Source: Semisulcospira habei
Lineage: Eukaryota > Mollusca > Gastropoda > Semisulcospiridae
Direction: 5' to 3'
Length of the DNA stretch: 64,000 nt
NCBI GenBank assembly: GCA_036245525.1
Contig: BTPG01000002.1
Coordinates: 125,308,615-125,372,614, forward strand
In this document: positions 43,981 through 54,418 of the stretch, one piece after another
Position numbering within the stretch: the first letter of the stretch is position 1
How the letters are laid out: each line of letters begins with the position of its first letter
The notes under the pieces: model-generated
What the model was told of the DNA's origin: nothing
Seen by the model: only the letters and a program-made list of their open reading frames with translations
The model's database searches: none
Translations under genes and position numbers: made by a program

Positions 43981-46900
43981 CCAGTCTTTTATTACCGCTA
44001 GGAGATCAACAGGCGTCGGGACCAGAACGCCAGGTTGCATACCTGGGTTGGACCAGTCTTTTCAGTATTACCCCTCGGAGATCAACAGGCGTCGGGACCC
44101 GAACGCCAGGTTGCATACCTGGGTGGGACCAGTCTTTTATTACCGCTAGGAGATCAACAGGCGTCGGGACCAGAACGCCAGGTTGCATACCTGGGTTGGA
44201 CCAGTCTTTTCAGTATTACCCCTCGGAGATCAACAGGCGTCGGGACCAGAACGCCAGGTTGCATACCTAGGTGGGACCAGTCTTTTATTACCGCTAGGAG
44301 ATCAACAGGCGTCGGGACCAGAACGCCAGGTTGCATACCTAGGTGGGACCAGTCTTTTATTACCGCTAGGAGATCAACAGGCGTCGGGACCAGAACGCCA
44401 GGTTGCATACCTGGGTGGGACCAGTCTTTTATTACCGCTAGGAGATCAACAGGCGTCGGGACCAGAACGCCAGGTTGCATACCTAGGTGGGACCAGTCTT
44501 TTATTACCGCTAGGAGATCAACAGGCGTCGGGACCAGAACGCCAGGTTGCATACCTAGGTGGACCAGTCTTTTATTACCGCTAGGAGATCAACAGGCGTC
44601 GGGACCAGAACGCCAGGTTGCATACCTAGGTGGGACCAGTCTTTTATTACCGCTAGGAGATCAACAGGCGTCGGGACCAGAACGCCAGGTTGCATACCTA
44701 GGTGGGACCAGTCTTTTATTACCGCTAGGAGATCAACAGGCGTCGGGACCAGAACGCCAGGTTGCATACCTGGTGGGACCAGTCTTTTATTACCGCTAGG
44801 AGATCAACAGGCGTCGGGACCAGAACGCCAGGTTGCATACCTAGGTGGGACCAGTCTTTTATTACCGCTAGAGATCAACAGGCGTCGGGACCAGAACGCC
44901 AGGTTGCAGGTGACCAGTCATTTAGAAACGCTCAGGTGCATACCTGGTGGGACCAGTCTTTATTACCGCTAGGAGATCAACAGGCGTCGGGACCAGAACG
45001 CCAGGTTGCATACCTGGGTGGGACCAGTCTTTTATTACCGCTAGGAGATCAACAGGCGTCGGGACCAGAACGCCAGGTTGCATACCTAGGTGGGACCAGT
45101 CTTTTATTACCGCTAGGAGATCAACAGGCGTCGGGACCAGAACGCCAGGTTGCATACCTGGGTGGGACCAGTCTTTTATTACCGCTAGGAGATCAACAGG
45201 CGTCGGGACCAGAACGCCAGGTTGCATACCTGGGTGGGACCAGTCTTTTATTACCGCTAGGAGATCAACAGGCGTCGGGACCAGAACGCCAGGTTGCATA
45301 CCTGGGTGGGACCAGTCTTTTATATTACCGCTAGGAGATCAACAGGCGTCGGGACCAGAACGCCAGGTTGCATACCTAGGTGGGACCAGTCTTTTATTAC
45401 CGCTAGGAGATCAACAGGCGTCGGGACCAGAACGCCAGGTTGCATACCTGGGTGGGACCAGTCTTTTATTACCGCTAGGAGATCAACAGGCGTCGGGACC
45501 AGAACGCCAGGTTGCATACCTGGGTGGGACCAGTCTTTTATTACCGCTAGGAGATCAACAGGCGTCGGGACCAGAACGCCAGGTTGCATACCTGGGTTGG
45601 ACCAGTCTTTTCAGTATTACCCCTCGGAGATCAACAGGCGTCGGGACCAGAACGCCAGGTTGCATACCTAGGTGGGACCAGTCTTTTATTACCGCTAGGA
45701 GATCAACAGGCGTCGGGACCAGAACGCCAGGTTGCATACCTGGGTGGACCAGTCTTTTAGTATTACCGCTAGGAGATCAACAGGCGTCGGGACCAGAACG
45801 CCAGGTTGCATACCTAGGTGGGACCAGTCTTTTATTACCGCTAGGAGATCAACAGGCGTCGGGACCAGAACGCCAGGTTGCATACCTAGGTGGGACCAGT
45901 CTTTTATTACCGCTAGGAGATCAACAGGCGTCGGGACCAGAACGCCAGGTTGCATACCTGGGTGGGACCAGTCTTTTATTACCGCTAGGAGATCAACAGG
46001 CGTCGGGACCAGAACGCCAGGTTGCATACCTAGGTGGGACCAGTCTTTTATTACCGCTAGGAGATCAACAGGCGTCGGGACCAGAACGCCAGGTTGCATA
46101 CCTAGGTGGGACCAGTCTTTTATTACCGCTAGGAGATCAACAGGCGTCGGGACCAGAACGCCAGGTTGCATACCTAGGTGGGACCAGTCTTTTATTACCG
46201 CTAGGAGATCAACAGGCGTCGGGACCAGAACGCCAGGTTGCATACCTGGGTGGGACCAGTCTTTTATTACCGCTAGGAGATCAACAGGCGTCGGGACCAG
46301 AACGCCAGGTTGCATACCTGGGTGGGACCAGTCTTTTATTACCGCTAGGAGATCAACAGGCGTCGGGACCAGAACGCCAGGTTGCATACCTGGGTTGGAC
46401 CAGTCTTTTCAGTATTACCCCTCGGAGATCAACAGGCGTCGGGACCCGAACGCCAGGTTGCATACCTGGGTGGGACCAGTCTTTTATTACCGCTAGGAGA
46501 TCAACAGGCGTCGGGACCAGAACGCCAGGTTGCATACCTGGGTTGGACCAGTCTTTTCAGTATTACCCCTCGGAGATCAACAGGCGTCGGGACCAGAACG
46601 CCAGGTTGCATACCTAGGTGGGACCAGTCTTTTATTACCGCTAGGAGATCAACAGGCGTCGGGACCAGAACGCCAGGTTGCATACCTGGGTTGGACCAGT
46701 CTTTCGTATTACCGCTAGGAGATCAACAGGCGTCGGGACCAGAACGCCAGGTTGCATACCTAGGTGGGACCAGTCTTTTATTACCGCTAGGAGATCAACA
46801 GGCGTCGGGACCAGAACGCCAGGTTGCATACCTAGGTTGGACCAGTCTTTTCGTATTACCGCTAGGAGATCAACAGGCGTCGGGACCAGAACGCCAGGTT

Positions 46901-48540
46901 GCATACCTAGGTGGGACCAGTCTTTTATTACCGCTAGGAGATCAACAGGCGTCGGGACCAGAACGCCAGGTTGCATACCTAGGTGGGACCAGTCTTTTAT
47001 TACCGCTAGGAGATCAACAGGCGTCGGGACCAGAACGCCAGGTTGCATACCTGGGTTGGACCAGTCTTTTCAGTATTACCCCTCGGAGATCAACAGGCGT
47101 CGGGACCCGAACGCCAGGTTGCATACCTAGGTGGGACCAGTCTTTTATTACCGCTAGGAGATCAACAGGCGTCGGGACCAGAACGCCAGGTTGCATACCT
47201 GGGTTGGACCAGTCTTTTCAGTATTACCCCTCGGAGATCAACAGGCGTCGGGACCCGAACGCCAGGTTGCATACCTGGGTGGGACCAGTCTTTTATTACC
47301 GCTAGGAGATCAACAGGCGTCGGGACCAGAACGCCAGGTTGCATACCTGGGTTGAACCAGTCTTTTCAGTATTACCCTCGGAGATCAACAGGCGTCGGGA
47401 CCAGAACGCCAGGTTGCATACCTAGGTGGGACCAGTCTTTTATTACCGCTAGGAGATCAACAGCGTCGGGACCAGAACGCCAGGTTGCATACCTGGGTTG
47501 GACCAGTCTTTTCAGTATTACCCCTCGGAGATCAACAGGCGTCGGGACCAGAACGCCAGGTTGCATACCTAGGTGGGACCAGTCTTTTATTACCGCTAGG
47601 AGATCAACAGGCGTCGGGACCAGAACGCCAGGTTGCATACCTGGGTTGGACCAGTCTTTTCAGTATTACCCCTCGGATATCAACAGGCGTCGGGACCAGA
47701 ACGCCAGGTTGCATACCTAGGTGGGACCAGTCTTTTATTACCGCTAGGAGATCAACAGGCGTCGGGACCAGAACGCCAGGTTGCATACCTAGGTGGGACC
47801 AGTCTTTTATTACCGCTAGGAGATCAACAGGCGTCGGGACCAGAACGCCAGGTTGCATACCTGGGTTGGACCAGTCTTTTCAGTATTACCCCTCGGAGAT
47901 CAACAGACGTCGGGACCCGAACGCCAGGTTGCATACCTAGGTGGGACCAGTCTTTTATTACCGCTAGGAGATCAACAGGCGTCGGGACCAGAACGCCAGG
48001 TTGCATACCTGGGTTGGACCAGTCTTTTCAGTATTACCCCTCGGATATCAACAGGCGTCGGGACCAGAACGCCAGGTTGCATACCTAGGTGGGACCAGTC
48101 TTTTATTACCGCTAGGAGATCAACAGGCGTCGGGACCAGAACGTCAGGTTGCATACCTAGGTGGGACCAGTCTTTTATTACCGCTAGGAGATCAACAGGC
48201 GTCGGGACCAGAACGCCAGGTTGCATACCTGGGTTGGACCAGTCTTTTCAGTATTACCCCTCGGAGATCAACAGACGTCGGGACCCGAACGCCAGGTTGC
48301 ATACCTAGGTGGGACCAGTCTTTTATTACCGCTAGGAGATCAACAGGCGTCGGGACCAGAACGCCAGGTTGCATACCTAGGTGGGACCAGTCTTTTATTA
48401 CCGCTAGGAGATCAACAGGCGTCGGGACCAGAACGCCAGGTTGCATACCTGGGTTGGACCAGTCTTTTCAGTATTACCCCTCGGAGATCAACAGGCGTCG
48501 GGACCAGAACGCCAGGTTGCATACCTAGGTGGGACCAGTC
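43981..48540. repeat. 72/76-bp minisatellite, block 2, about 60 monomers
   Basis: Same monomer as block 1 plus a 76-bp variant (TTGGACCAGTCTTTTCAGTA then TTACCCCTCGGAGATC) that becomes frequent after 46400. One aberrant monomer lies at about 44905-44945 (CAGTCATTTAGAAACGCTC). The 76-bp variant shifts reading frame, so long frames switch between phases. Confidence 0.97.
47633..48368. repeat. 368-bp higher-order repeat, two copies
   Basis: Marker variants recur 368 bp apart: CCTCGGATATCAAC at 47671 and 48039; ACAGACGTCGGGACCCG at 47903 and 48271. Each block is five monomers (three of 72 and two of 76 bp). The copies differ at one noted base (AACGTCAGG near 48141). Confidence 0.88.
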
Positions 48541-48677
48541 CAGAACCGTCTGGGTGGGACCCGTCAGTCTTTCATTGCCCCCCACGGGGCTCATGAGGGT
48601 CTATACCTCATGCGGTTGGGTGGTTTTCGTATTTTATCGGCACTCAACGGGTTAAGGAGGTACGCTACCACCGCTGC

Positions 48678-48798
48678 AGGGGTCAGTTGCATGAGCGAGC
48701 CTGGTCCTGCGCCAGCCACTAATAAAGGTGAGCCGCTGTAGCGGCGCACCTTGCTTAGTGGCTGGTGTAGGACTAAGCTCCGTCATGCAACTGGCCCC
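48678..48798. repeat. Palindrome family B, copy 1
   Basis: GGGGTCAGTTGCATGAGCGA ... CTCCGTCATGCAACTGGCCCC, with CTGCGCCAGCCACTAA and TTAGTGGCTGG inside and GCCGCTGTAGCGGC at the centre. About 55-bp arms with scattered mismatches. Begins 23 bp after the TTAA at 48652. Confidence 0.85.
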
Positions 48799-48959
48799 AG
48801 CTGGGCAGATTCACGCACAGTGCCTGTGTTCATTATTTGCCGTGCGCTCGCGCTGAAAGCGATCAACTGCTATTATATCCACTCATCAACTCTTCGCTTC
48901 GATACTTGAAACTAATACCGCTAACTGTAAAACGATGTGTTTGGTTCAAGCACCGGCCA

Positions 48960-49021
48960 GTGGCATAGATCCTCATGAGCCCCCGCAACTGCGGGGGATC
49001 ATGAGGAACTATGCCTCTTGC
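48960..49021. mobile_element. Palindrome family A hairpin
   Basis: GTGGCATAGATCCTCATGAG / ATCATGAGGAACTATGCC with CCCCCGCAACTGCGGGGG at the centre. Two mismatches. Confidence 0.85.
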
Positions 49022-49373
49022 CGACACGATTTACATGTTTTCTTGCGTTGGGAAGATATTGGGTGTTCGATGCTGTGCGAGAAAAGGAAGATGGATGGGG
49101 GTAGAGTAACACAATACTGCTGAGCTAGGTGGCGATGAAAGGATCTCCTACACAAGCCAATTTCTCCTGCGTTGTTTAGAATCGTTTCCCAAGCAAACAG
49201 AATCTGGTAGTCCGGGCGCCACGCTCCGCAGAACACAGTAAGACTGTCCATACTCCTTCTGACGCCCCCAGAATGAAGGGGTTTAGATTTTTTATTTAGT
49301 TACCCCCTTCACTGCTACTGACGACACCGTTCGGTGGAAACGACGCACAGTCAAGGGTTTAACGACAAGGTTA
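49022..49373. other. No gene; scattered TTAA-type element ends
   Basis: CCCCTTCACTGCTACTGACG (near 49306) and GTCAAGGGTTTAACG (near 49351) look like the two ends of a short A/E-type unit without a hairpin core. Otherwise unassigned. Confidence 0.4.
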
Positions 49374-49419
49374 CTAACCCTTTGGGTGTCGGAAGCCATT
49401 TTGGTCGAGGCGATTCCTG

Positions 49420-49420
<1 letters not shown>
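49374..49420. repeat. Palindrome family E, left half
   Basis: CTAACCCTTTGGGTGTCGG then TTTTGGTCGAGGCGATTCC, running into the (CT)n tract. Confidence 0.5.
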
Positions 49421-49497
<77 letters not shown>

Positions 49498-49593
49498 TAG
49501 CAACGGCAGGTACGAAAAATGACTTTCACTGACTGTGTTAATATCTTCACCGTTGTAAAATAACGATTCATTGATTCTCTCTCTCTCTCTCTC
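49421..49593 (+). mobile_element. Solo LINE 3' end between (CT)n tracts
   Basis: (CT)n at 49421-49497, then TTAGCAACGGCAGGTACG, AAAAATGAC, CACCGTTGTAAAATAACG and ATTCATTGATT to 49576, then (CT)n again. The core matches the last 80 bp of the three LINEs at 55.7-63.3 kb, including the AACGG ... CCGTT stem. Extremely 5'-truncated. Confidence 0.8.
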
Positions 49594-49756
49594 GTCCCCA
49601 CCCCCCCCCCCCCCACACACACACACACACACACTTCTTCTCTTGCCTTTTGCAGACTATAGGACGGCGTGACTTCTCTACAACCTGCTGCGTGTGTTCA
49701 CAACCATAATCAAGCGACTATGTCGAAGTCAAGCATCCACCACTCAAACCCCACCT

Positions 49757-49800
49757 CCCCCCCCCCCCCCCCCCAAAAAAAAAAAAAAAAAAAAAAAAAA
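49757..49800. repeat. C18A26 composite homopolymer
   Basis: C at 49757-49774 joined to A at 49775-49800. Confidence 0.93.
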
Positions 49801-49868
49801 GTCTTTTTCAAATGTAAACTATCTAACCAGGAAGAATGCAATATGTCATCCTTTGATTCTATTCATTC

Positions 49869-50036
49869 TATACTGACGAGCACAAGAAAGGCGACAATTT
49901 TGAAATCATCGGAAACACAATGAATGCGACAATTTGGGAGTCATTGGAAACACTAGAAATGCGACAATTTGGGAATCATCGGAAAGTGTTTCCGGTGATT
50001 CCAAAACCTGTCGCATTTCTTGTGCTCGTCAGTACA
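49869..50036. repeat. Palindrome family H with tandemly repeated left arm
   Basis: TATACTGACGAGCACAAGAA / TTCTTGTGCTCGTCAGTACA are the outer arms. GCGACAATTT + GAAATCATCGGAAACAC occurs three times at 35-36-bp spacing (49891, 49926, 49962) against one right-arm copy. Confidence 0.85.
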
Positions 50037-50284
50037 TGTTGATTTAAAAAAAAAAAAAAAGATCAGGCCGGCTTTTATTTCATTGTTTACCGTCTGATTT
50101 ACAGAGAAAACTATGCTGTAATCTCTGTGTAATGTCATGCCGGTAATTATTTCAAAACCGCGGGAAGCAAATCACGATCATGTTATTTTGAACACGAACA
50201 CGAGAGCGACAACAGAAGAATGTGAACTACGTGTAGGCGCAGACATTAAATCCATAGAAGCCCTGATGGCACCACAGGCTATGG

Positions 50285-50486
50285 GTCGACCATGAAATTT
50301 CAAGGGTGGTGCCGGAATAACTTGGCGCCAAGCCAATCTGACACCACCCTTGAACTATCATCGTCACTAACCCATAATAGCCCTGACTGTACCACCGGTT
50401 AAGGGCGACCATGACATTTCAAAAGTTGTGCCGGAATAACTTGGCGCCAAGCTATTCTGGCACCACCTTTGAACTCTCATCGTCAA
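50285..50486. mobile_element. Two tandem palindrome family C hairpins
   Basis: Hairpins at 50285-50367 and 50405-50486, both with GCCGGAATAACTTGGCGCCA. Both have lost the loop and one side of the GCGCC-loop-GGCGCC centre. The short spacer contains ACCGGTTAAGGG. Confidence 0.82.
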
Positions 50487-50499
50487 TCTGCCACCTGAA

Positions 50500-50931
50500 A
50501 TGGTTTTCAGAGTGCAACTTCCAATTACTGAAAATGTAAACCCCGGGGCGCACTGTCCTAACAGAAAGTCCAGCCATCGTCAGGAGTTCAAAAGGATAGA
50601 CCCCAGCAGCAACACGTCTGCGGGCCCACTGCGGCCGGCGTGGCCGGCCCGAGGGCCTTTGCTTACAACGTATGCCTCTCGCTGGCCCAACTCAGTGTGT
50701 GTATTTTTTTCATCGAGACATCCTTTTCGACAGCCAGATCACAGCTAATCTGCAGCGCTTGTTAACAGACTGCGTAGTGAAACGCAATAATGACCCAAGC
50801 GATTCATGTTATCAGATGATCATGCTGTGGGCCCATTTATGAGATTCAGCCGAAATGTCAAAGCCCCAACAACCAAAACTGGGGAAGTCGCACCGCTCTG
50901 AGAACTATATCGCAGCTCAGCACACAGCTTA
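50500..50931. other. No gene recognised
   Basis: Unassigned; TATGCCTCTCGCTGGCC near 50671 may be a lone family A right end. Confidence 0.4.
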
Positions 50932-51017
50932 ACCATGATAGTTCAAGGGTGGTGCCAGAATAGCTTGGCGCCTGTAGGCGCCAAGCTATTCTGGCACCAC
51001 CCATGAACCATCATGGT
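50932..51017. mobile_element. Palindrome family C hairpin, near perfect
   Basis: ACCATGATAGTTCAAGGG ... GGCGCC, loop TGTA, GGCGCC ... CCCATGAACCATCATGGT. Flanks of the family are mostly missing; CTTAACC precedes it. Confidence 0.88.
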
Positions 51018-51084
51018 CGAGCCACATATTTGTAATAGTAGGTCATGGCTAGTTTAATGATGCCATTTTCACGCGTAAGCTTTT

Positions 51085-51890
51085 TGAAAATAATATGTAG
51101 CACTATGACTTGAAAATGCTAAGTAGCTCTATGACTAGGAAATAATATGTAGCGCTATTATTTGAAAATGCTAAATAGCTCTATGACTAGGAAATCATTA
51201 TGTAGCACTATGACTTGAAAATAATAATAATAATAATGAGTATTTATATAGCGCTTAATCTGACTCAAAACCTCTAAGCGCTTTACAATCTGTACACAAA
51301 AATAAAAATACAATGACATATGCACATAACAAACAAAGCACAATGCCCGAACACACCACTTTTACAATAAACTAAACAACAATACATACATAATAATTTA
51401 TATTCTAATTAACATTCAGTCTAAACAAGGAGGATTGCAGAACTACAACTAAGGCATCAAACACTGGCAGTTATTCAAAGTAAAGCTTGAAGAGGTGAGT
51501 TTTCAACGACCTCTTGAAGTCAGAGACAGACTCACTGTTTCTGACCTCAAGAGGAAGTGTATTCCATAACACTGGGGCTTGATAAACAAAAGTGCGCTGA
51601 CCAAATGTTTTAGTTTGGACAGAAGGTACACACAACTTCCGTTTATCAGAAGAGGAGAAGAAAAAATGCTATGTAGATCTATGACTAGGAAATAATATGT
51701 AGCGCTATTATTTGAAAATGCTAAATAGCTCTATGACTAGGAAATCATTATGTAGCACTATGACTTGAAAATGCTATGTAGCTCTATTGACTAGGAAATA
51801 ATATGTAGCGCTATTATTTAAAAATGCTATGTAGCTCTATATGACTAGGAAATAATATGTAGCGCTATGATTTGAAAATAGTATGTAGCG
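51085..51890. repeat. 52-bp AT-rich minisatellite, split by a LINE end
   Basis: Units built on ATGACTAGGAAATAATATG, TAGCGCTATTATTTGAAAAT and GCTAAATAGCTCT lie at 51085-51215 and 51661-51890 with 52-55-bp spacing, about seven in all. The segment between them is the LINE 3' end at 51219-51658. Confidence 0.85.
51219..51658 (-). mobile_element. 3' end of an L2/CR1-like LINE in the minisatellite
   Basis: (AAT)n, then TATATAGCGCTTAATC ... CCTCTAAGCGCTTTACAA, about 180 bp of UTR, then minus-strand codons reading DFKRSLKTHLFKL, and upstream of these WNTLP-like VLWNTLPLEV. Its ends interrupt the 52-bp array between TTGAAAA and AAAATGC, so a short A-rich duplication is possible. Confidence 0.8.
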
Positions 51891-51998
51891 CTTTGGCCAT
51901 GTGGCACAATATTATCACTTAAACAGTCGCTTCTTAATACAAGTAACAAGTACCCTTCCAATGTTTCCTGTAGCGTAATTCTAAATATTACCATGCAC

Positions 51999-52226
51999 TT
52001 CAAACCTGGTACCACAGCGTTCCAAAATTCGCTTCTAGACTCTTCTAATGTTTCATCTCCGATATTACGGTTCACTTCAAATATGAAAGAAGCTATTTTC
52101 CTGAGGTCCAGAAACGGTATTTCCGCGGGATTCAGAAATTGAGCCAGAGCAATCCACCCCAACTGTCCAATCTGGAGGGGTCTCTTCTCTAAAATCCCTC
52201 GCAATCCCAACACCCCTTCACCGTCA
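51999..52226 (-). CDS. Candidate exon of an unknown gene
   Basis: Minus strand: a T-rich tract and ACAATGTTTCAG precede an open frame reading DGEGVLGLRGILEKRPLQIG, QLGWIALAQFLNPAEIPFLD and LRKIASFIFEVNRNIGDETL, up to WNAVVP|GTTTGAAG, a weak donor. Composition is protein-like and non-repetitive. No family recognised. The frame remains open beyond the proposed donor to about 51900, so the exon end is uncertain. Confidence 0.35.
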
Positions 52227-52342
52227 GGGGGCTGAAACATTGTATCGGCCGTTAAAAAAAAAAAATGTATTTTCAGTTCTGTTTGCTTGAGGCACATGCA
52301 TTTGAATGAGAAGAATAGATCCCGCAGTATATGAATCATACA

Positions 52343-52450
52343 ACAAGAGGCACAGATCCTCATGAGCACCCGCAAATGCGGGGGCTCATGAGGATCTATG
52401 CCCCTTGTATCTGAGCGGTGTCAGATGAGTTCCGGCGGAGAATGGGTTAA
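52343..52450. mobile_element. Palindrome family A with right TTAA end
   Basis: Hairpin 52343-52408 (CAAGAGGCACAGATCC ... GGATCTATGCCCCTTG), then GAGCGGTGTCAGATGAG and GAGAATGGGTTAA. Two arm mismatches. Confidence 0.85.
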
Positions 52451-53216
52451 GGAAATGTCCCCAATATGCTTTGACCCGCCTTACTGATGCAATACATGAC
52501 TGGATGTCTGGGGAAAAATCACGGCCTCCAGCTGCACGGTACATTATGCAGAGGAGAATGATTTTCTGCATTTTGATTTCTGCTGCTGTCACAGAAAGAA
52601 AACAAAGACGACAGCCGGACTGTAAAAAAAAAAATATAATATAATATTCCAAAAAACTAAACGATGTGAATGACTATATTTATCCTTTTCATACCCCGTG
52701 GAGTAATTGTCGGTGGGTTATATCTCATTACGCGACCCATTAATTAGCGGAATGAAAACAAGATGTCTCCATTCCCATGTCAGCACCATTCATATCATTT
52801 GCATCGCATCGTTTGCTCGCTGGAAACACGTGTGATGGAGCCACATCAAGAGGAATACGATGTAGCATGTGTTAATTCAGTTGTACTTCCTGTGTGCTCT
52901 TCTCCGCTCTCACAAAACGCGTGCACACAGGACCAACAAACGCACAACATTTGGCAAATTTGCAGTCCCGTCGAAACTAATTAATCTGCGCTGTGATGGC
53001 AAGCGGCATCAGTCCTTTTTTTACAACAAAAGCTCGCTTTTCACCGAAAATGGACTTAATTTCTGTTGCCTCCGCAGGGCAGAAATGCAACATTCAGGTT
53101 TAGTTGATGGAAAACCGCATAATTTGCCTCAACGTGTGCGGGGGGACATTAGGACTATTCATGAATCGCTTCAGTGTCGAACGCAGCTGCCAAAAAGCTT
53201 TCACTTTTCAGGAGAT
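52451..53216. other. No gene recognised
   Basis: AT-moderate, with short open frames on both strands (for example 52869-53243) lacking family features. Confidence 0.45.
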
Positions 53217-53339
53217 GGGGCCAGTTACGTGGAGCGAGCTTAGTCCTGCGCCAGCCACTAAGCAAGGTGCTCCGCTGTAGCGGAGCACCTTGCTTAGTGG
53301 CTGGCGCAGGACTGAGCTCGCTCCACGCAACTGAGCCCT
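53217..53339. repeat. Palindrome family B, copy 2 (123 bp)
   Basis: GGGGCCAGTTACGTGGAGCG / CGCTCCACGCAACTGAGCCC, with long inner arms (TGCGCCAGCCACTAAGCAAG and complement) and centre GCTCCGCTGTAGCGGAGC. Nearly perfect over about 55 bp per arm. Confidence 0.9.
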
Positions 53340-53458
53340 GAGCGATATCGGTCTCATTTTCTTGTTATCAACGCAGAATTCATCGGCCGCCCCTATTACC
53401 CATCGTGGTTTCGGGATCAACTCGCTCACTGCCGAGAAATTGTGAAGACCACCCAAAT

Positions 53459-53524
53459 GCAAGAGGTATAGATCCTCATGAGCCCGCGCAGCTGCTGGTG
53501 CTCATGAGAATCTATACCTCTTGC
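53459..53524. mobile_element. Palindrome family A hairpin
   Basis: GCAAGAGGTATAGATCC / GAATCTATACCTCTTGC, with C(G/T)-changed centre GCCCGCGCAGCTGCTGGTGC. The left flank CTCACTGCCGAGAAATTG is the family A pre-hairpin sequence. Confidence 0.85.
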
Positions 53525-53664
53525 TGAAGCCACATTGCAGCCACGTGCTTTAGACAACTGGCGAACTTTGACGTTGAATTTCAGATAGACAATTTGCGTC
53601 TATTGACGGTGAAGAGGCTCCCCAGGGCCACAGCGATTTCACTCGCTCAGTCGGCTGCGCACTC

Positions 53665-53878
53665 TTAACTCATTCTACCCCAGACACACCACAGCAAGAT
53701 AAGGATCGACCATGATAGTTCAAGGGTGATGCCACAATAGCTTGGCGCCTATGGGCGCCAAGCTATTCTGGCATCACCCTTGAACTATCATGGTCGATCT
53801 GTGTCCTGCACTGCTATGCAGTCTTCAGAGGACAACGGCAACATTTGGGGATTTCGTTGTTGGGGTACAATGAGTTAA
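53665..53878. mobile_element. Palindrome family C, GGTGATGCC subtype (214 bp)
   Basis: TTAACTCATTCTACCCCAG to GTACAATGAGTTAA. The arms AAGGGTGATGCCACAATAGC / GCTATTCTGGCATCACCCTT share the GATG/CATC change not seen in other copies. Loop TATG. The right flank AACATTTGGGGATTTCG belongs to the family. Confidence 0.9.
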
Positions 53879-54334
53879 AAGATTGGAGTCTTGTTGCTTT
53901 GGCTGCGCACTTTTTACATCTGATTGGTCCTTTTTGTGTGTGTGCAAACGTCGGCTATTTGAGATTTGTCACGTCCCGAATCAAACCGTCACGTTCCGCT
54001 TCCGACATCAAAGTATTAACCCGTATTAGCCCAAATCCACGACCAAAGAGGATGGCTGTCCAACCAAAAGATAGATGTTGAAAAGTGGCTTGGCCGATTT
54101 AGCGCCGGATTTAGTAGGTGGCCTTCACAGGAAAGCTCCCAAATTTTGGGATTTCGCTGTTTGGTCGTGCGTGTGTGAGTGTGCGCATGTGTGTGCTTGA
54201 GTGTGTGCGCGTGTGCGTGCGTGCGTGCGCGCGCGCGCGCGTCATGTGTGTGCGTGTGCTCGCGTGTGATTAATTGCGCTGTAATGGCCGTGAGAACGGT
54301 TCCCGTTCAAAACGCGGCTGAACCAAAGAGCCAA
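53879..54334. other. No gene; GT/GC-rich tract and a family C flank
   Basis: GTG/GCGC-rich stretch 54160-54260. CTCCCAAATTTTGGGATTTCG near 54138 is the conserved flank of family C without its hairpin. Confidence 0.5.
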
Positions 54335-54418
54335 CCCAGTGACCGCAAGGTCCTCGGACCAACTATGCGCGGGCCAGCAGCGGCCGAAAGTCGGTCCGAG
54401 GACCTTTCTCTCACTGGG
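54335..54418. repeat. Palindrome family G, copy 2
   Basis: CCCAGTGACCGCAAGGTCCT + CGGACC pairs with GGTCCG + AGGACCTTTCTCTCACTGGG. The centre CGCGGGCCAGCAGCGG is shared with copy 1 at 38784, although the outer arms differ. Confidence 0.75.

Larger units (their letters stand above)
42345..48655. mobile_element. Family A TTAA element expanded to 6.3 kb by a minisatellite
   Basis: Left end TTAACCCCTTCAGTGCC. Then, after a C14A38 tract, ATGCCAGTGGTGTCAGCGAG + AGGC, which aligns with the pre-hairpin and left-arm start of other A units (compare 31391-31412). At the right, GGGGCTCATGAGGGTCTATAC, CTCATGCGGTTGGGTGG and GCACTCAACGGGTTAA (48652-48655) are the A right arm and terminus. Between them lies the 72/76-bp array with one insertion. 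Reading it as one expanded unit is an inference from the two matching ends. Confidence 0.65.

Noticed and set aside
42376..48655. Very long reading frames (up to about 550 codons) of 24-residue repeats on both strands of the 72-bp array
   Set aside because: The 72-bp unit is a multiple of three and free of stops in several frames, so long frames arise automatically. They shift with each 76-bp monomer and have no start context, conservation bias or recognisable domain.
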